This document shows positions 11,901-23,560 of a DNA stretch of 64,000 nt, piece after piece; position 1 is the first letter of the stretch; every line of letters starts with the position of its first letter. A model generated the notes under the pieces. It was not told the DNA's origin, ran no database searches, and saw only the letters and a list, made by a program, of their open reading frames with translations. Source of the DNA: Ulota crispa (lineage: Eukaryota; Streptophyta; Bryopsida; Orthotrichales; Orthotrichaceae); contig OY987243.1 of NCBI GenBank assembly GCA_963920765.1, positions 34,843,060-34,907,059 on the forward strand, given 5' to 3'. The translations under genes and the position numbers were made by a program.

Positions 11901-14900
11901 TCACAATGAGGATTGAGTGTTACAAGATTGAATCAAGTCGGTTTGCATGCATTGAGCAATGTACAGTAAGTAATGCGCATCTGTTCGTGCATATTGCTCC
12001 ATCTCCGCTGGCAACGGCCGAACTCGCCAGTCTGCCCTCTGGTCACCCGTGAGTATCATCATACTAGCTCATCCTACAAAAGGTTTAACTCTCAAGAAGG
12101 CTGAAATGAAAAATCCATTGAAATACACAAAGCTTAGGCTGCCTTTACCTGGTACACTTTGTTGGTTGACACACCACAGTACAACTGCAATAAGTACGCC
12201 AAAGATCTCTGTGGCTTCCCTAGAACATCGCAAGCCTGCACCAATATACAAACACACCGTTTCTTTTAGTAGTCTTGAAAAGCACCCTAACCTAGCGAAC
12301 ATAATATTCTTGAAAAAAACTGCAAACACCTTAGCCCCAACTGCCAATTCAATGAAGAATCTGGGTATCCGAAATGCTCTGGTTCTCAGACATCTTTCTT
12401 TGTAGGGCGCAAACCTAAGAATATCTTGAGATCAAGGGTGAAATTGTTGGTACCCAACCAACTACTATAGCCAAGTGTGGTTCACACCAAGCACAATGCA
12501 GTTACATTAATAAGGAAGAACAGGGGGTCAACATGTCTCTAGAATGATACGTTGACACCTGACACACACAAAAACGACATCACCACTCCATGAAAAGAAT
12601 ATGGTCACAAAACACTCACACGAGCAGTATCAAACAAGTTCACGATATAGATGTGAAAATCTCGCTGTAACCAAAGACTATCGCTATCCGCACCATGAAA
12701 GACCTGTCACATCCTAGCACCCACTGTAAGTCAAGGCCAGAATCCAGGCACACTACAAGTGGCACAAATTCATATTTCCATTCAACAATCCAATGCCTAA
12801 CTAAAAACAAAGCTATTTCAACACTTTTTGCAGATGAAAAGACGACTAACTGTGATATCTATCTGAGCCCAAAGACAACACCATCACCTCTCTACACCAG
12901 TACCTTCAAAATAGCTGGATTTGCAAATATCGGGTGAAGAAGGTGCATGTCATCATGCAAAGCAATTGCATCCACCAAAAAGTCGGTTGTGTAAGTCGAG
13001 ATCTGTTTCATCCCCGGTAGATACATCACGCTTCTAGTCAGCTACAGCAGCACATCACCAAATACAAAACAGCATGTTTGGCATCACTCCCTGATATACA
13101 CGGCATTAGAAAGCCAGTACTGCTCCTACAAATAAAATTTTGATTTTCATCCCTACAAGCCTAAATGACAAAAAATGACCACTTCCATATCTATAGAAAC
13201 TGAAAGAAACCATTTAGGAAGCTTTGTAACAAAGCGTACTAAAAAAAGGAAAAACTCATACCCCACATTCTTATCAATAATAGAAATATGAATTGAAACT
13301 ACTAACATAGAGTATTAGCTTCCGAATTGGAGTTTCTATATCGGTTTGGGCATGTAGGCGTTAGTTTCCCAAGGAGCCCTTCCTACTAATGTTGGACAAC
13401 ACGACAAGGTGTGTGTCCTCCCTGTACCTGAACAAGAGATGTGAAGCCACGAAATGAGCGCACGTGGTGATGTTCAATGTCCACTCCAATCTCGTTTTCC
13501 TCCTTGAGCACCTCCACAAGCGCCTCCAACTGACTCCTAATTTGCACCCAAACACATGGCCCCATCATGCCAGGTGGCATCACATCGCCACCATAGTAAT
13601 GAAGAAATGACGGCTTTGGATCCTCGGCAAGGAGCCGAATCACACCTTCGTAGGGATGTCCCTCTTGCAATCCTAGAGAGAATACACGCCACTTATTTCA
13701 TAAAAAGTACTCTAAACACAAAACCCCCGTTCATATCACTCAAGTAGAAAAATAAATAAATGAAATAGATGCTTTAACTTCTGTAAGCCCAATTATTGCT
13801 AACACTGAGAGGAGAAGATACGGAAGGATTGAGAGGCAAGTGTAGTGAGAGCTTGGCCATTACAAAGATTGAGAGCCTCCCTAGCATTAGATCAGAAGAG
13901 AAAACCTTAAAGGGACTTGTCACAAGGATAGAACAAGTCTTTACAAAAAAAAGGGACATACAGAGGAGTACTAGATTTCATACAAGACAAGTTGATCAAC
14001 ATCAAATAAAACATCAAGATCAATATTCAATTATATTGAAGAGCCTTCAAACAGTCAAACACTTACAATCAACAACTATTGGCCAAACAAGAAATACTAA
14101 AGCACAACACATATACTCATTAGCTCAGAAGTAATTCCACCACCAAGCGGGACAAACCCTAAGCTTCATCTTGGTGGACTTGAATTTTTGATAACTTTTT
14201 TTTTGACAAAACCTTAGGTTAACCACTTGAATTGGGAGTTGTTGTTTATAAGTGTCATGCACCAAAGTTCTTCCAAGAGACACACAAACTACTAGAACTT
14301 TAGTTTCTCTCAAACCCATGCAGCTCCTTTGGATTAGTGGCATGCTTGCAGAGGTCTAATTAAACCCTAAAACCACGAGTGGCATACTTCCGCTAGTGCA
14401 TTGTGCAACTTCCAATGTAATTCTCTCCAAATAACACAGGAACCTTAGATGTAACGAATCATAAATTTTCGTTATACTACCAGTTTTCAAATTAGGTGTT
14501 TTCGAGATCGTTTAATAGAACGCAATCGTTCTGATTCCCAAAGACCCGAACAAAAGACAGGAATATGGAAACGGTAAAAAGGAAAAGCACACATCTAATT
14601 TCATCACCATACCCTAAAATCCTAACCACTTATGAGATCTTTCAGATACACACTAGAATTGCAAGACCCGAAGGGAAAGACTTAGGGATGCCGATGAGAC
14701 GAACCGGTGACAGGAGACGGGAAATGCTGAAACGGGGAATCGGAATTATCAGCCAACACGCGCTTAAACCATTTCTGAGGTTTTGCATCCCATTGCAGCT
14801 GCTGCTGCTTCTGCTTGTGACGGTGATGAGTGTAAACAATCGCTCCAGCGGCCACACACAAAGCAGCAGCAGTCGCAACGACCGCTACTCTGCTGCAGCT

Positions 14901-14942
14901 CGGGCGGGCATCCTCCATTCTCACTCTCAACCGCCACTTCAA
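8995..14942 (-). CDS. RRP6-like 3: DEDD-family 3'-5' exoribonuclease with N-terminal membrane segment
   Basis: Twelve exons: 14705-14942, 13428-13672, 12904-13002, 12620-12703, 12149-12235, 11924-12038, 11453-11634, 11273-11329, 10560-11161, 9950-10451, 9196-9821, 8995-9058. All junctions are GT/AG with closing phases, giving 966 residues, or 958 from the second Met at 14918. Residues 19-37 form a hydrophobic segment, so a membrane anchor is likely. The DEDDy nuclease core is complete: D144 and E146 (GVDIEHH), D202 ([10 protein letters not shown]), Y267 and D271 (YARTD). A C-terminal part carries [25 protein letters not shown], an HNH-like zinc region, then a conserved tail ([36 protein letters not shown]). 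This order matches plant RRP6-like 3; relatives digest RNA 3' to 5', though the plant protein's substrate is not known to me. Introns are 100-1,030 bp. The gene looks intact. Confidence 0.93.
13673..14704 (-). other. intron 1 of RRP6-like 3 (about 1.03 kb)
   Basis: The donor ACCG|GTTCGT at 14705/14704 and the acceptor TCTCTAG|GATTGC at 13673/13672 join in phase to make a glycine codon. The intron is AT-rich; no separate gene or clear transposon was recognised in it. Confidence 0.75.
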
Positions 14943-15374
14943 ACTCCAACAGAAACCACGTCAACCGAAATGCAAGCTAAAATCCTCTCGGGCTTTGCTA
15001 TTGATCTCTCTCTGATGGACTTGCTCCGTTCTTCTATTTTAGATCTGGTGCTGTACGGACGCAAGTTTGTAACACATTGCAAAAAGCACCTGCAAAGCAT
15101 GACCGAGCTTTGTTAACGCTCGAGGAGTTTTCGATGATCAAGACGAGTGAAGATGGTGCATTGAAGTCTACCTACCTCTAAAGTAAGAGGCTCATGAATG
15201 GATAATCATCTAAGGGCTGAAACTGAATTTAGGGGAGGTGAAACTTCTTGAAATATTTTTCAGTAAATTTCTAAACAAAGAAAAGAAGAATTGGTATTTG
15301 ACCCAAGTTGTTTCATGATTTTTGGAGTTTTGTGAAATTAGTTATAAAAAATTTGAAGTTGAAATGGCATAGAG

Positions 15375-15520
15375 CTCTAAAATGAATCACCTTCTCAAAT
15401 GTACATTTTCTGTACGTTGTTGAAGCCTATGAAAAACATTTACAACATATGAAAAGCATGTACAACATATGAAAAGCATGTACAACAATAGTTCATTTGA
15501 GAAGGTTATCCATTTTAGAG
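15375..15520. mobile_element. 146-bp foldback MITE with internal 20-bp tandem repeat
   Basis: The ends are CTCTAAAATGAATCACC and its imperfect complement GGTTATCCATTTTAGAG, with arms of about 30 bp continuing into CTTCTCAAATG/CATTTGAGAAG. The centre holds about three copies of CATGTACAACATATGAAAAG (15427-15487). No convincing target duplication is visible, so the superfamily is unassigned. Confidence 0.7.
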
Positions 15521-15912
15521 ACTGAGCCAAATTAGAGCTTCCTACCTTACCTTGCACCTTCTGCTTTCTGCACATTTACGTATGGCCCACACCTTATTTT
15601 TATTTTTCAAAAACGCTGATTAATCAATTCGAAATCAACATACGAAACGAGACAAAGTAAGGTAACGCAGTCGATAGCCTCACGATTGACAAACATACTC
15701 ACGAATGTTATTCATGAAATATCATATATCTCAAATATTATTTCTATTTTTTCTATGACACGAGGTCAGCACCCTAACTCCGAATGAGCATTTCATGTGA
15801 GGCGAAGGCTGGAGTTGGCTTCAGTTCTGAGTAGTAACAAAAACATGGCACTCACTTCAAACTCCTTCAGGCAGTCTCACATCATCACAACTATCCTCAA
15901 AACCAGCACTAA

Positions 15913-16377
15913 GGTAGGAACACCCCTCTCCGTGAGTGTCCCCATCCCGGATACCTACTTGTGTCAGTGATGTAGTGATTGACAATTTAAAAAGAAATGG
16001 TTATGGGTGACAAAGTAATGGTTTTGGGTGGTTTTGGGTGATAACGTGATGATCTTCGGTGATAAAGTGATGATTTTGGGTGATTGACATGACGATTTTG
16101 AGTGCCCATCTCACTATTTAAGAACTCCTCAAGTTAGTACTATGAGCGTATGAGCACACTAAAGACATCTCCTACACACAACTATACATTTTCAGTGATT
16201 TAGGACTTTGAAAAATCTTTGTAAACAAATACTTACAATTGGAGCTTTCAACTTGATGCCAATATTTTTAATTTCCTCTTCCGTGCTTAATACCATTTTT
16301 TTCAAAATTCACTAACTGGTTTTCCTACTCCAAAATCCTTAGTTTCACGCTTATGGGTGTTCCTACCTAATTTCCAA
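15913..16377. mobile_element. GGTAG-type MITE (465 bp) with near-TTAA flanks
   Basis: Left terminus GGTAGGAACACCC and right terminus GGGTGTTCCTACC are perfect complements; flanks are CTAA and TAAT. The same terminal type with perfect TTAA flanks occurs at 40076-40383. About 15999-16105 holds an imperfect tandem repeat of roughly 21 bp built on TGATGATTTTGGGTGATAA. Confidence 0.6.
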
Positions 16378-18424
16378 ATTCATAATTCGATTTACCAAAG
16401 CTGGATGAACACCTTGCAATTCTTCGGTGGGAAGGACTGAAATCTGGAGTTGGGTAAAATGTGACATCATTCACTCAGACATGGCGATGCTGATGTTCTA
16501 TGCTTAAATTGTTTCGAGTCTTTTTGAAACAACTTGGACACGTGTTTCTTGCAGGCTAGCAAAGAGGTGTGAGATTCTCAAACTCGGTTTGAATTGCGGA
16601 ATTCCAAAACTTTGGCTGCAAGTTCCGGGACCCGCTACCCAAAACCCTAAATCCATACCCTAAAGTCACAACTAATTAGTACACGCTCTTCAATTGGAAG
16701 AGCAAGGTCAGACTGCGTTGCACAGTACGTTACTTCAGACGCGCGAAATCTTTCCGGAGAGCTCCACCAAAGAACTCCATTTAAGTTAAGGACTGAGTGA
16801 CAAACAGCCAGGGTCACTGACAGTAGGAATATCCTAAAGCCTCATAAACTTAGTACTAAGTTATAGTAAAGAACATTTCAAAAAGGGAGAAAAGGAATAC
16901 TGTATGGGTTTCTTGCACACGCCAGATTGGGCAATTGGGCACGCACCTGAGTGAGTGAAGAGCCGCTGGCGCGAGATCAACGAAGACCGCAAGTGCTTTT
17001 GCACCAAGCCAGCCAAGGTTTACGACTCGCCCTGGTCACCAAGAATTAGGGTTTGTATCCGTCACTAAAGTTTATGGGGTGCCTGCATCAACCACACAAG
17101 AAGTTGGCTCCCAGCTGTGGATTAACCCCTAATTTTTTTCCTAAGGCCTTTTTTGATCATCTGAGAATTTGCTCTCAATTGAACAAAAGCCAACATTTTT
17201 ATGAGCCTTCCCATTGGTTTTGGATTGTGATTGCATAAACTCAAACTGTACAAACTGTACAATAGACATGTTACCGATAAAATTTATATACGAGCACATG
17301 TACAATTGTACCAACGGGGGCAATAGGAATATTCTTGCAATAAAAGAATTCTACACTAGCAATTTTATCACAAACTATAGTCAATTTAAAATTTTAAACT
17401 ATAAGTGATTGGTTAATTCACACATGCCACTAACTTGATTCAAAGTAAAAGCTTAGTTTAAAGCACTTTATGCATGTATCCCTCTCTTCATTCCATGCAT
17501 GTACCCTTCTCTCCACTCTATGCATGTACCCTTTTCTCCCTTGTAAAAATATGAACTTGTCATTGGAAGTTGCATCATGACACTCTCTCTCAACCAATCT
17601 TTATTTTTGGCTGTATTCTATTCTTGGTTGCATTTTCCTATATATAGAAAATGTTGTATTCTATTATTTATAACGATAGGAATTGATATATGTACCACCC
17701 CTTTTTAATATTCTATAACACCTATTATATATGGCCAATATTTATAATATTAAAATAGATGTGGACTACAAGCAAAACATCACTAATTTGAAATTCAACT
17801 TGACATAGAAGCTGCAATTTTAATTTTTTTTAGCTCCTAATCCCACCCATTGTATTAATTTAAAAATCTAAATTATGCTTAGTTTAATTTAGATTTTTTC
17901 TAATTGATACTATGAGCAAGATCTAGAGCTAATTTTTTTTAAGGTTGCAACTTCTACATCAAGTTGTACTTTCAAATTAGTGATGTTTTATTTGCGGTTT
18001 ACGTATGTTTTAATATAGTAAACTAGCTTACATACCCGTTTGTACTAATGGAGGCAATAAAAATATCCTTGCAATAAACAAATTGTGCAATAGCAATCTT
18101 ATCACAATATGTGCCAATTTAAAAATTCAAATTGTTTCACTCACCGAATTTTGTACTTTGGTTAAACTTGCACTTTACTCTATTTTAAGGTATACACTTG
18201 TTAAACTACCTCCACTCTTTTTTTAGGTATGTACTTGTTGAACTATTGTTTACTGCTACACGCATGGAATGCAACTCATAGTTGCACCAAAACTCTCTCT
18301 TTTTCATCCAATATGAGATTCTTTTATATAAATTAGATTAGATTGATTAGGTTAGATATCATTCACATATAGTAGGTGTTGTAGAATAGTAAAAAGGAAG
18401 TAATACATATAATAATTTACCACA

Positions 18425-18800
18425 TATATATAAGTTATAGATTGAAAGAGTGTAATGTTTGATCATTGGTGTGTTTTAATTTTGAAATTGATTTGAAGTC
18501 TTTCAATGTTTCTTTCACATGTTTAATCTAAAATGTTGGTCACCAAACAATACAATGTTAAAGGGCATTACATGCATAATTCCAATCAATTTATGAGTTT
18601 TCAAGATCTAGTAATCTACTCTACAAGATTTTTAATGGGTTTCTTATGTGGATTTTTCTCCAAGATTTAGTGTATTTGAAACTTATTTCTAAAACCCTTT
18701 AAGTAAATCAAGATTTGTAATGGACATTTTTGCTCACAATTTTGAATAAGAAAATAAAAATCATTTGCTTTTAAAAGCAATCTTTTTGATACTAAAAATA
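18425..18800. repeat. dispersed repeat, diverged copy of the 1451-2094 element interior
   Basis: Phrases appear in the same order as in 1575-1990: TATAGATTGAAAGA, AATGTTTGATCAT, GATTTGAAGTCTTTCAAT, CCAATCAATTTATG and TTTTTCTCCAAG. Termini were not identified, so it is either truncated or has diverged ends. Confidence 0.7.
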
Positions 18801-18922
18801 GACTCTAAAAAGAGCTTTCCATATTGCAAGCTTGCGTCCAAGACCAAAACCAAAGCTGCAAAGTTTGGGCCCCAAAGTCATGAAGTCTAGGTTCATAGTT
18901 CTTTTGCTTTTAGTGAACTTAA

Positions 18923-19840
18923 CCCCTAAAGGACTAAGCCTCCCTTTTTTAGCAACATATTGATTTTGAGCAGATACTTGTGATTGGAGTTTTTTGTATT
19001 TTCAGTTTAAATTTTAAGAGAATGTGGGAACAAAGTTTATCTTTCATACGCATTAAATTTCATGACATTTGGAATCATGAGTAAAATGCTATGATCTCAT
19101 ATGTTTTTTTTGAGGGCGGGCAGTCTAGGTAGATTTAAAAAAATCATTTGCTTCAAAAAAGAATTTGAAATTGGTTTAGGAGATTTATGTGAATGTGGAA
19201 AGCTTTGAATCACTCTGTTTTGATTTATGAGAATAAAGTTATGAGGAGTTTTTGTTTGGGCAGTTATGGATTCTCTACTCTAAAATATACTTTGAAGTTC
19301 TTTATTCTACTCAATTTTCAATATTTTTGAAAAAAATTAAACCCGAGGAAGTGGATTGTTTATCACAACATTTTAACCATTGGGATTTCCATTTTTCATT
19401 TCAAAAATTAAATTCTTAACAATTTAGTGTTTTGACTCATTCTCTAGTTCTTTTTATGTACTATTTTTTTCCCATGTGTTGTACAGTTCCAATTGATTTG
19501 AAAATTCTCCCACATATACCTAACTTGATATCCCACATGGAAAAATAAAAGCACAACTTTGGGTAGAGCAATTTTTTTTCATGTAAGAGTGGTCAAAGGC
19601 TTTTGAAATTTACTGGCAGTAAGGAAAGAAAACCTCTTCCCTTCACTTTTGATGTAAATATCTCCCTCCTCTCCATCTAGAATGACCTTGTTTTTTCTCA
19701 TAAGTACCTCTTCTAGTCTAAGGCAAGATCCTATGGTTGGATTTTCAAATAAATAAAATAAAACCTACCTTCTTACTCATCTCCTCAAAGTGGCAATTTT
19801 CAGTGATTTTGGGAGAAAAATGGGCTTGGTCCTTTAGGGG
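18923..19840. mobile_element. TTAA-flanked piggyBac-type MITE, 918 bp
   Basis: Perfect TTAA at 18919-18922 and 19841-19844. Left terminus CCCCTAAAGGACTAAGCC; complement of the right terminus CCCCTAAAGGACCAAGCC (17 of 18 identical). The interior has no long open frame and aligns along its length with 40388-41299, for example GAGAATGTGGGAACAA against AAGAATGTGGGGACAA. This is a complete copy of a dispersed non-autonomous family; TTAA plus CCC ends point to piggyBac-type mobilisation. Confidence 0.88.
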
Positions 19841-20108
19841 TTAAGATAAGTACTCTATTAATATGCTATCCACTATAATTAACTAGAGTTTACTTTAGTA
19901 AAGGAATTGCATGGACCAATAGTAGAGAATGACTTTTACTTAATATCCTCTCTACTTGGAATAAGATCTTTACATTACTAACCCTCTTGTTACTTTTTTC
20001 TCCTTGCATACTTTGGTTACATATATCTTTTTGTGTCTTTGTTATGTTTTCTATTCCCAACAAATTTCAAATTTCATAGCTAGAGATATCCAAGCTAGCT
20101 AGCAATAA

Positions 20109-20478
20109 GGTAGAAGCACCCATCACCGACACTAGCCGTTTAGTGACATCTAAAATTAAACTTGAAAGTAAGTACTCTTGCACCCAAATCAGACTCACAA
20201 GTTGACATAAGGGAACATAAATTATGTAAGTGGTTGTTTATGATTGGATGTGACATGGTCTTTTTGTTGTCGCTTTTCAGGGGTATAGTGTACACAATAG
20301 ATCAATCTAAAGAGGTATCTTCAACAATTCATAATTTATTCAAACAATCTCAGAAAATTCTGAAAACAATTTTGCTTAAATCTATACTCATTTCTTAACA
20401 AGCACATGCCATTACATTCTCAAAAGACCCTCCAAATTACCACGTGTGAGGCAAGTGTCGCTAATGGGTGCTTCCACC
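20109..20478. mobile_element. GGTAG-type MITE (370 bp) just upstream of dyskerin
   Basis: Terminus GGTAGAAGCACCCATCACC pairs with the right-end complement GGTGGAAGCACCCATTAGC; pairing continues into CGACACT. Flanks are ATAA and TTAG, one base from TTAA on each side. Its right end is only 74 bp before the dyskerin ATG, so it lies within the promoter or 5' UTR region. Confidence 0.7.
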
Positions 20479-20511
20479 TTAGACGGCTTACATGCCGTAG
20501 CGCTAAACCTT

Positions 20512-20520
20512 AAACCCTAA
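20512..20520 (+). promoter_or_regulatory. telo box upstream of dyskerin
   Basis: AAACCCTAA lies 32 bp before the ATG at 20553. Telo boxes are known in plant promoters of ribosomal-protein and ribosome-biogenesis genes expressed in dividing cells, which fits dyskerin. A second similar run (TAAACCTTAAACC) overlaps its left side. Activity is inferred from the motif and position. Confidence 0.6.
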
Positions 20521-20552
20521 TTCTGTACTGTACTTAGGTGAGGGGTCGAGAT

Positions 20553-22221
20553 ATGGCAGACTCGGAGAGGAAGAAGAAAAGAAAAGACAAGCAGCGAGAG
20601 GAGGAGGATGACCCTTTGTCAAATGAGCAAGCGGACACGGACTACGTGATCAAGCCGCGGGCAACGACGCCGCCTTTGGACACCTCCAAGTGGCCAATTT
20701 TGCTGAAGAATTACGATAAGCTGAACGTGAGGACGGGGCATTACACTCCATTGCCGACGGGGCACAGGCCGTTGAAGAGGCCGCTACATGAGTACGTGCG
20801 CTATGGTGTGATCAACTTGGACAAGCCGGCGAACCCGTCGTCTCACGAGGTGGCGGCATGGATTCGACGCATCCTGAGAGTAGACAAGACCGGCCACAGC
20901 GGGACGCTCGACCCCAATGTGACGGGGAGTTTGATTGTGTGCTTGGATCGTGCGACGCGCCTCGTCAAGGCGCAGCAGGGCGCAGGCAACGAGTACGTGT
21001 GCGTCGCCCGGCTGCATTCCGCGGTGGAGTCCGTCGCCAAAGTCGCGCAGGCGGTCCAAACCCTAACGGGCGCTCTCTGGCAGCGACCCCCTCTGATCTC
21101 CGCGGTCAAGCGGCAGCTCCGCATCCGCACCATCTATGAAAGCAAGTTACTAGAGTACGATGCGGAGCGGCACTTGGCTGTGTTCTGGGTGTCGTGCGAG
21201 GCAGGAACGTACATGCGAACGCTGTGTGTGCACTTGGGGCTCATGTTGAGCGTGGGTGGCCATATGCAGGAACTTCGTAGTTAGGTCGGGTATTTTGGGC
21301 GAGAAAGACAACCTGGTGATAATGCACGATGTTCTCGATGCGCAATGGGTGTATGATAACCACAAGAACGAGAGCTACTTGCGGCGCGTAATTATGCCTT
21401 TGGAGGTTCTGCTTACGAGCTACAAGCGATGTATTGTGAAAGACAGTACTGTGAATGCTATTTGCTACGGTGCCAAGTTGACGATTCCTGGGTTGTTGAG
21501 ACACGAGCAAGGAATCGAGGTGGGCGAGGAAGTTGTGCTGATGACGACGAAAGGAGAGGCCATTGCTCTCGGCGTTGCGCAGATGACCACTGCAGTCATG
21601 GGCACATGTGACCATGGTGTTGTTGCCAAGGTGAAGAGGGTGGTCATGAGGGACACGTACCTTCGGAAGTGGGGATTAGGTCCTCGTGCTACCACGAAGA
21701 AGAAAATGATCAACGATGGCCTTCTCGACAAGCATGGCAAGCCCAATGAGAAGACACCCGCGGAGTGGCTCAGAGTGCCTGTGTTTGATTCCGCCCCCGC
21801 CAAACGTCCTGAACAGGTTGAGGAAGTCCAGCCAATAATGGAAGCTGATCTAGTAACACCTGTCAAGGCGAAGAAGGAGAAGAAGAAGAGCAAAGCGGAG
21901 CCAGCAACACCTGGCGCAGACGATGCAGAGAACGACTCCAAGAGTGAGAAGAAGCGGTCGAAGCAAGCAGCAGCATCAAGTCCTGTGCAACCAACGCCTG
22001 AAGTTTCGCACAAGAAGTCCAAGAAGACCGATTCGGACGCTGAGGAAACACCAGGAGCAGCCTCCAATGGAGAAGCCACGTCGGAGAAGAAGATGACGAA
22101 GAAGAAAAAAGCCGTGGATGTGCAGATGGAGGAAGTGACTGAGCTGTCTATTAGCGTGGAAAAGAGTGTAGAAAAGAGTGAGAAGAAGAAAAAGAAGAAA
22201 TCATCTGAAGCTGGCCAATAG
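20553..22221 (+). pseudogene. dyskerin/CBF5 (H/ACA snoRNP pseudouridine synthase), intronless, one frameshift
   Basis: Dyskerin is the catalytic subunit of H/ACA ribonucleoproteins, which convert uridine to pseudouridine in rRNA and snRNA in nucleoli and Cajal bodies. The start ATG at 20553 gives MADSERKK, a basic N-terminus. The DKC N-terminal region ([20 protein letters not shown]) follows, then the TruB catalytic motif GHSGTLDP with Asp120, and [19 protein letters not shown]. The PUA-side half is [25 protein letters not shown] and KWGLGPRA, with a Lys/Glu-rich nuclear/nucleolar tail from about 21860. Frame breaks after Arg242: the family motif ELRRVRSG needs two more bases at about 21279, where CGT-A-GTTAGG stands, and the first frame stops at 21282-21284. 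Everything else is intact and about 556 residues, close to the usual size. It is either a very recent pseudogene or a real gene with a sequence error. Confidence 0.9.
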
Positions 22222-22749
22222 AGTTCCATTCTCTTTTTTCTTTTTTTCTTTTTGTTCTTATTACTACAGTAAGAACTCCCCTAGAGCACCCATACATGAG
22301 CAGTCCCCAAAGTGGGGCCCTACTTTTGAGGTGTTCACCATTCATTGTGAACCCAAAGTGGAGCAGTGAATGTCCCTTGCACAAGAAAATCTTGCCACTT
22401 GTTAATTGTTAAGTTGTTGTGAGATGGTTGGGATTGGGACCGTCAAACACATGTATAGGAACACATCAAAGCAGCTTCAAGGGTAGTCTAGAGTTGCTAA
22501 TAGAGACTTATGAGTTGCAACTTTGCCCTTTAATATAAAATAATCTACAATACTTTTTTCCACAAAAATTACGTTCCATGATAGCTTGTTGAAAGGCTAA
22601 CCCTACAAAAAATATTCCTGGATTTTCCAAGACTCTGAAGTACCCTAAACCCTTAAACGTCCTTAAATGCTCAAGTATGGATGCGGTTACCTTAATATCA
22701 CCTAAACTAATATCTTGTATGTCCCAACACTATCCACCTCCTTCCCACC

Positions 22750-22818
22750 CCAATGTATAATAAAGAACCTCCAATATATAACAAAGAATCTCCAATGTAT
22801 AATGAAGAACCTCCAATC
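22750..22818. repeat. 21-bp tandem repeat, about 3.3 copies
   Basis: The unit CCAATGTATAATAAAGAACCT is repeated with a few substitutions (ATATATAACAAAGAATCT, ATGTATAATGAAGAACCT). Confidence 0.8.
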
Positions 22819-22855
22819 CCAAGCACATTAGTTTAGAGTTCTATTGTAGGTTTAT

Positions 22856-23080
22856 CCCTTGAACGCCTATCGGGCTCTTGGGATATAGCACCACATTCTA
22901 CCCATTTTCAAGCATTCCTTTGCATATTTTGTGCCGCCAAAGGTCGCATTGAAAGCACCTTTGCAGCAGAGACCACTTCCATTTACATTGTGACCCCTAA
23001 TTCCATCTCAGACCCCCTCGCATCCATCATATATAGAGAAATATAGTACAACCACAAAGGGCCTTCCCGGTGTTCAAGGG
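22856..23080. mobile_element. TTAA-type MITE, 225 bp (CCCTTGAAC ends)
   Basis: Left terminus CCCTTGAACGCC follows TTAT at 22852-22855. The complement of the right terminus, CCCTTGAACACC, precedes TTAA at 23081-23084. Eleven of 12 terminal bases match. The left end also resembles the element end at 6915. It is a short non-autonomous element, with one TTAA copy changed by a single base. Confidence 0.7.
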
Positions 23081-23186
23081 TTAACTTATTTCTTGGTATA
23101 GGAACAAGCTGACCTTTGTATTCTGGTTCTAGGAATGATGAAGCAATTTTTAGATGGTGCCATCACAAAGGAATAGAGATGTGTAA

Positions 23187-23487
23187 GGTAGGAGGCTTGT
23201 AAACCGACCATCTAAGGGAAAGATGACATTTGTACAAAAATCAAGCTAGTCTAGCAGCTTGGAAATGTTTTTGGTGGAAAGTCAAAGAAGAAACAATTCT
23301 ATGGCCATTTAGTTTGAAATTTTTTGAGTTGGTATGAATTAACTACAAATTTTCAAAGCAAAAGGGGCATAGGTAGGTGTTTTTGATCATAGGTGGTAGC
23401 ATTCATGATGCAAAGGCAGCTTGTAAATGGAGCGCATGAGTCCTAAAAGCAATCAATACAAAGTTAAGAATGTTCCAATAAGGCTCT
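23187..23487. mobile_element. partial copy of the 39157-39757 element, opposite orientation
   Basis: Starting GGTAGGAGGCTTGTAAACC after GTAA, the sequence follows the complement of 39430-39757 in order (ACCATCTAA.GGAAAG, GAAGAAACAATTCTA, GGTATGAATTAACTA, GAATGTTCCA). It then meets the TTAA at 23488-23491, where a CTCCTAAAGGACTAAGCG terminus of the other family begins. Confidence 0.65.
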
Positions 23488-23491
23488 TAAC

Positions 23492-23560
23492 TCCTAAAGG
23501 ACTAAGCGTGCCGCTGCAACTAGTACAATACGGGGTATTTTTCTTGTATTTGGGATGGAT
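23492..23560. mobile_element. solo left terminus of the CCCCTAAAGG TTAA family
   Basis: TTAA at 23488-23491 is followed by CTCCTAAAGGACTAAGCG, which matches the left terminus at 18923 with one or two changes. No paired right end was found downstream, so this is probably a truncated copy. The right limit given is arbitrary. Confidence 0.4.

Larger units (their letters stand above)
14943..20552. other. intergenic repeat-rich region between RRP6-like 3 and dyskerin
   Basis: This holds the divergent promoters of the two genes and mostly AT-rich non-coding DNA. Recognisable content: a foldback at 15375-15520, a GGTAG-type MITE at 15913-16377, an element interior at about 18425-18800, a 918-bp TTAA element at 18923-19840 and a GGTAG-type MITE at 20109-20478. 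No supportable gene was seen. Confidence 0.6.

Noticed and set aside
16958-17068. Open piece KSRWREINEDRKCFCTKPAK with coding-like composition
   Set aside because: Only 36 codons, preceded by an in-frame stop and without clear splice sites or similarity; could be a captured gene fragment but not supportable.
21465-22229. Long minus-strand open frame (254 codons) under the dyskerin tail
   Set aside because: It is the antisense of the Lys/Glu-rich repeat tail, giving Phe/Ser runs; no similarity and no own start context.
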